Made by a program: the position numbers and the translations under genes. From Paenibacillus herberti (GTDB taxonomy: Bacteria > Bacillota > Bacilli > Paenibacillales > Paenibacillaceae), in NCBI RefSeq assembly GCF_002233675.1, contig NZ_NMUQ01000003.1, forward strand, positions 88,354-152,353: DNA of 64,000 nt. Direction: 5' to 3'. The number at the start of each line of letters is the position of its first letter. The stretch's first letter is position 1. Positions 63,507 to 64,000 of this stretch are shown in pieces. The notes below the pieces were generated by a model, which searched no databases, was not told where the DNA came from, and worked only from the letters and a program-made list of their open reading frames with translations.

Positions 63507-63772
63507 AAAAATCCCCTCCTTATGCCTCAATCAATACTTACTTGATAATGGTCAGTAATCTTTTCTTGCGTATTCCGCGTCTGAGATGGTGAATGCGTAT
63601 AACATGTAGCAAGAACAACCTACCCGCCAGCTAGCCAATTTGCTTCATATTCATATGAAGAAGAGCTGAGCCATGCGAAGTCTACCGGTAAAACACGAGT
63701 GTCTGCCAACCAATCGTAATCTAACTCTACCAGACACTTCTCTAATTTTTCCAGCTATCCCGCCGAGCAAAG

Positions 63773-64000
63773 CAAGTAGCCAAAGTTACTTGAGAGCGTC
63801 CAAAGCAGCCCCGCCGAGCAAAGCAAGTAGTCAAAGTTACTTGAGAGCGTCCAAAGCAGCTCCGACGAGTAAAGCAAGTAGCCAAAGTTACTTGAGAGCG
63901 TCCAAAGCGGCCCCGCCGAGCCAAGCAAGTAGTCAAAGTTACTTGAGAGCGTCCAAAGCGGCCCCGCCGAGCAAAGCAAGTAGTCAAAGTTACTTGAGAA
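63773..64000. repeat. Second 51-bp repeat array, runs off the window
   Basis: Five units at 63773, 63824, 63875, 63926 and 63977 carry the same core as the first array (CAAGTAGTCAAAGTTACTTG) and a related linker, again exactly 51 bp apart. Frames open on both strands are a product of the period. The array continues past the right edge. Confidence 0.92.

Noticed and set aside
63742..63987. Open minus-strand frames across the right-edge array.
   Set aside because: Same artefact of the 51-bp period.
1..64000. tRNA and rRNA genes.
   Set aside because: No cloverleaf with a GTTCRANNC arm or rRNA core motif was recognised by eye; a covariance-model scan was not possible.

Overview
The window looks like a chromosomal segment of a low-to-mid GC Gram-positive spore former, most likely Paenibacillus or a close relative. 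The reasons are the LplB/YtcP-type sugar permeases beside YesM/YesN-type two-component genes, strong AGGAGG ribosome sites, frequent TTG/GTG starts, a Trp T-box in front of trpS, and a YjcZ-like membrane motif. No rRNA, tRNA or intact prophage was seen.

Region by region. 1-2.5 kb holds the end of a solute-binding protein and two LplB/YtcP permeases. 2.5-6.4 kb holds a cut-short NUDIX gene, two small membrane proteins, and a decayed YesN/YesM pair (frameshifted regulator, kinase without its ATPase domain). 6.5-14.2 kb is an intact mannoside-catabolism operon: LacI regulator, PfkB kinase, GH125 and GH38 alpha-mannosidases and an aldo/keto reductase, with matched operator palindromes at the promoter and one more inside the kinase gene. 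14.6-20.4 kb has a secreted DUF4091 protein with a Gly/Asn and Asp/His tail, a GNAT remnant, a YhhN-type lysoplasmalogenase and a large unrecognised protein. 20.5-22.9 kb is a cytochrome bd oxidase (cydAB). 23-26.3 kb is decayed: an internally deleted serpin and a sugar ABC operon broken by a TnpB (IS605) remnant. 26.3-34.3 kb is housekeeping and accessory: NUDIX, AHSA1, acyl-CoA ligase, a pair of beta/gamma-crystallin-like paralogues, an NmrA-like oxidoreductase, MOSC, T-box-trpS and prs.

34.3-35.5 kb is a gene-free tract with several ordered repeats and an Abi_2 fragment. 35.5-38.9 kb is a histidine kinase/response regulator operon in which both genes carry tandem-repeat insertions, followed by 13 copies of a 51-bp palindrome-bearing repeat. 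The same repeat family returns as a second array at the right edge (63.77-64.0 kb). 39-41.3 kb is a DCC/SRPBCC-DoxX/DUF4166 operon. 41.5-48.4 kb has a YjcZ-like fusion, a GrpB protein, a fused sigma/anti-sigma ruin and a heterodimeric ABC exporter.

48.5-56.5 kb is a polymorphic-toxin and IS region: an Rhs C-terminal cassette split by an IS4-type element with a clean target duplication, its toxin tip and likely immunity gene, an IS256 element beside a second Rhs scrap, an XRE/DUF6442 pair, and an ISL3 element with a perfect 8-bp duplication. 56.7-61.2 kb is a LytS/LytTR system divergent in function but adjacent to a CstA-type transporter, likely a pyruvate or peptide sensing-uptake unit. 61.3-63.5 kb has an orphan solute-binding lipoprotein and two small membrane proteins.

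Two themes stand out. Many genes are broken by internal deletions rather than point mutations. Ordered repeats with embedded palindromes are dense, and the 51-bp array family and the four palindromes spaced exactly 52 bp apart are the best candidates for something undescribed. Two genes also appear to start at ATC or ATT codons placed exactly where ATG is expected.
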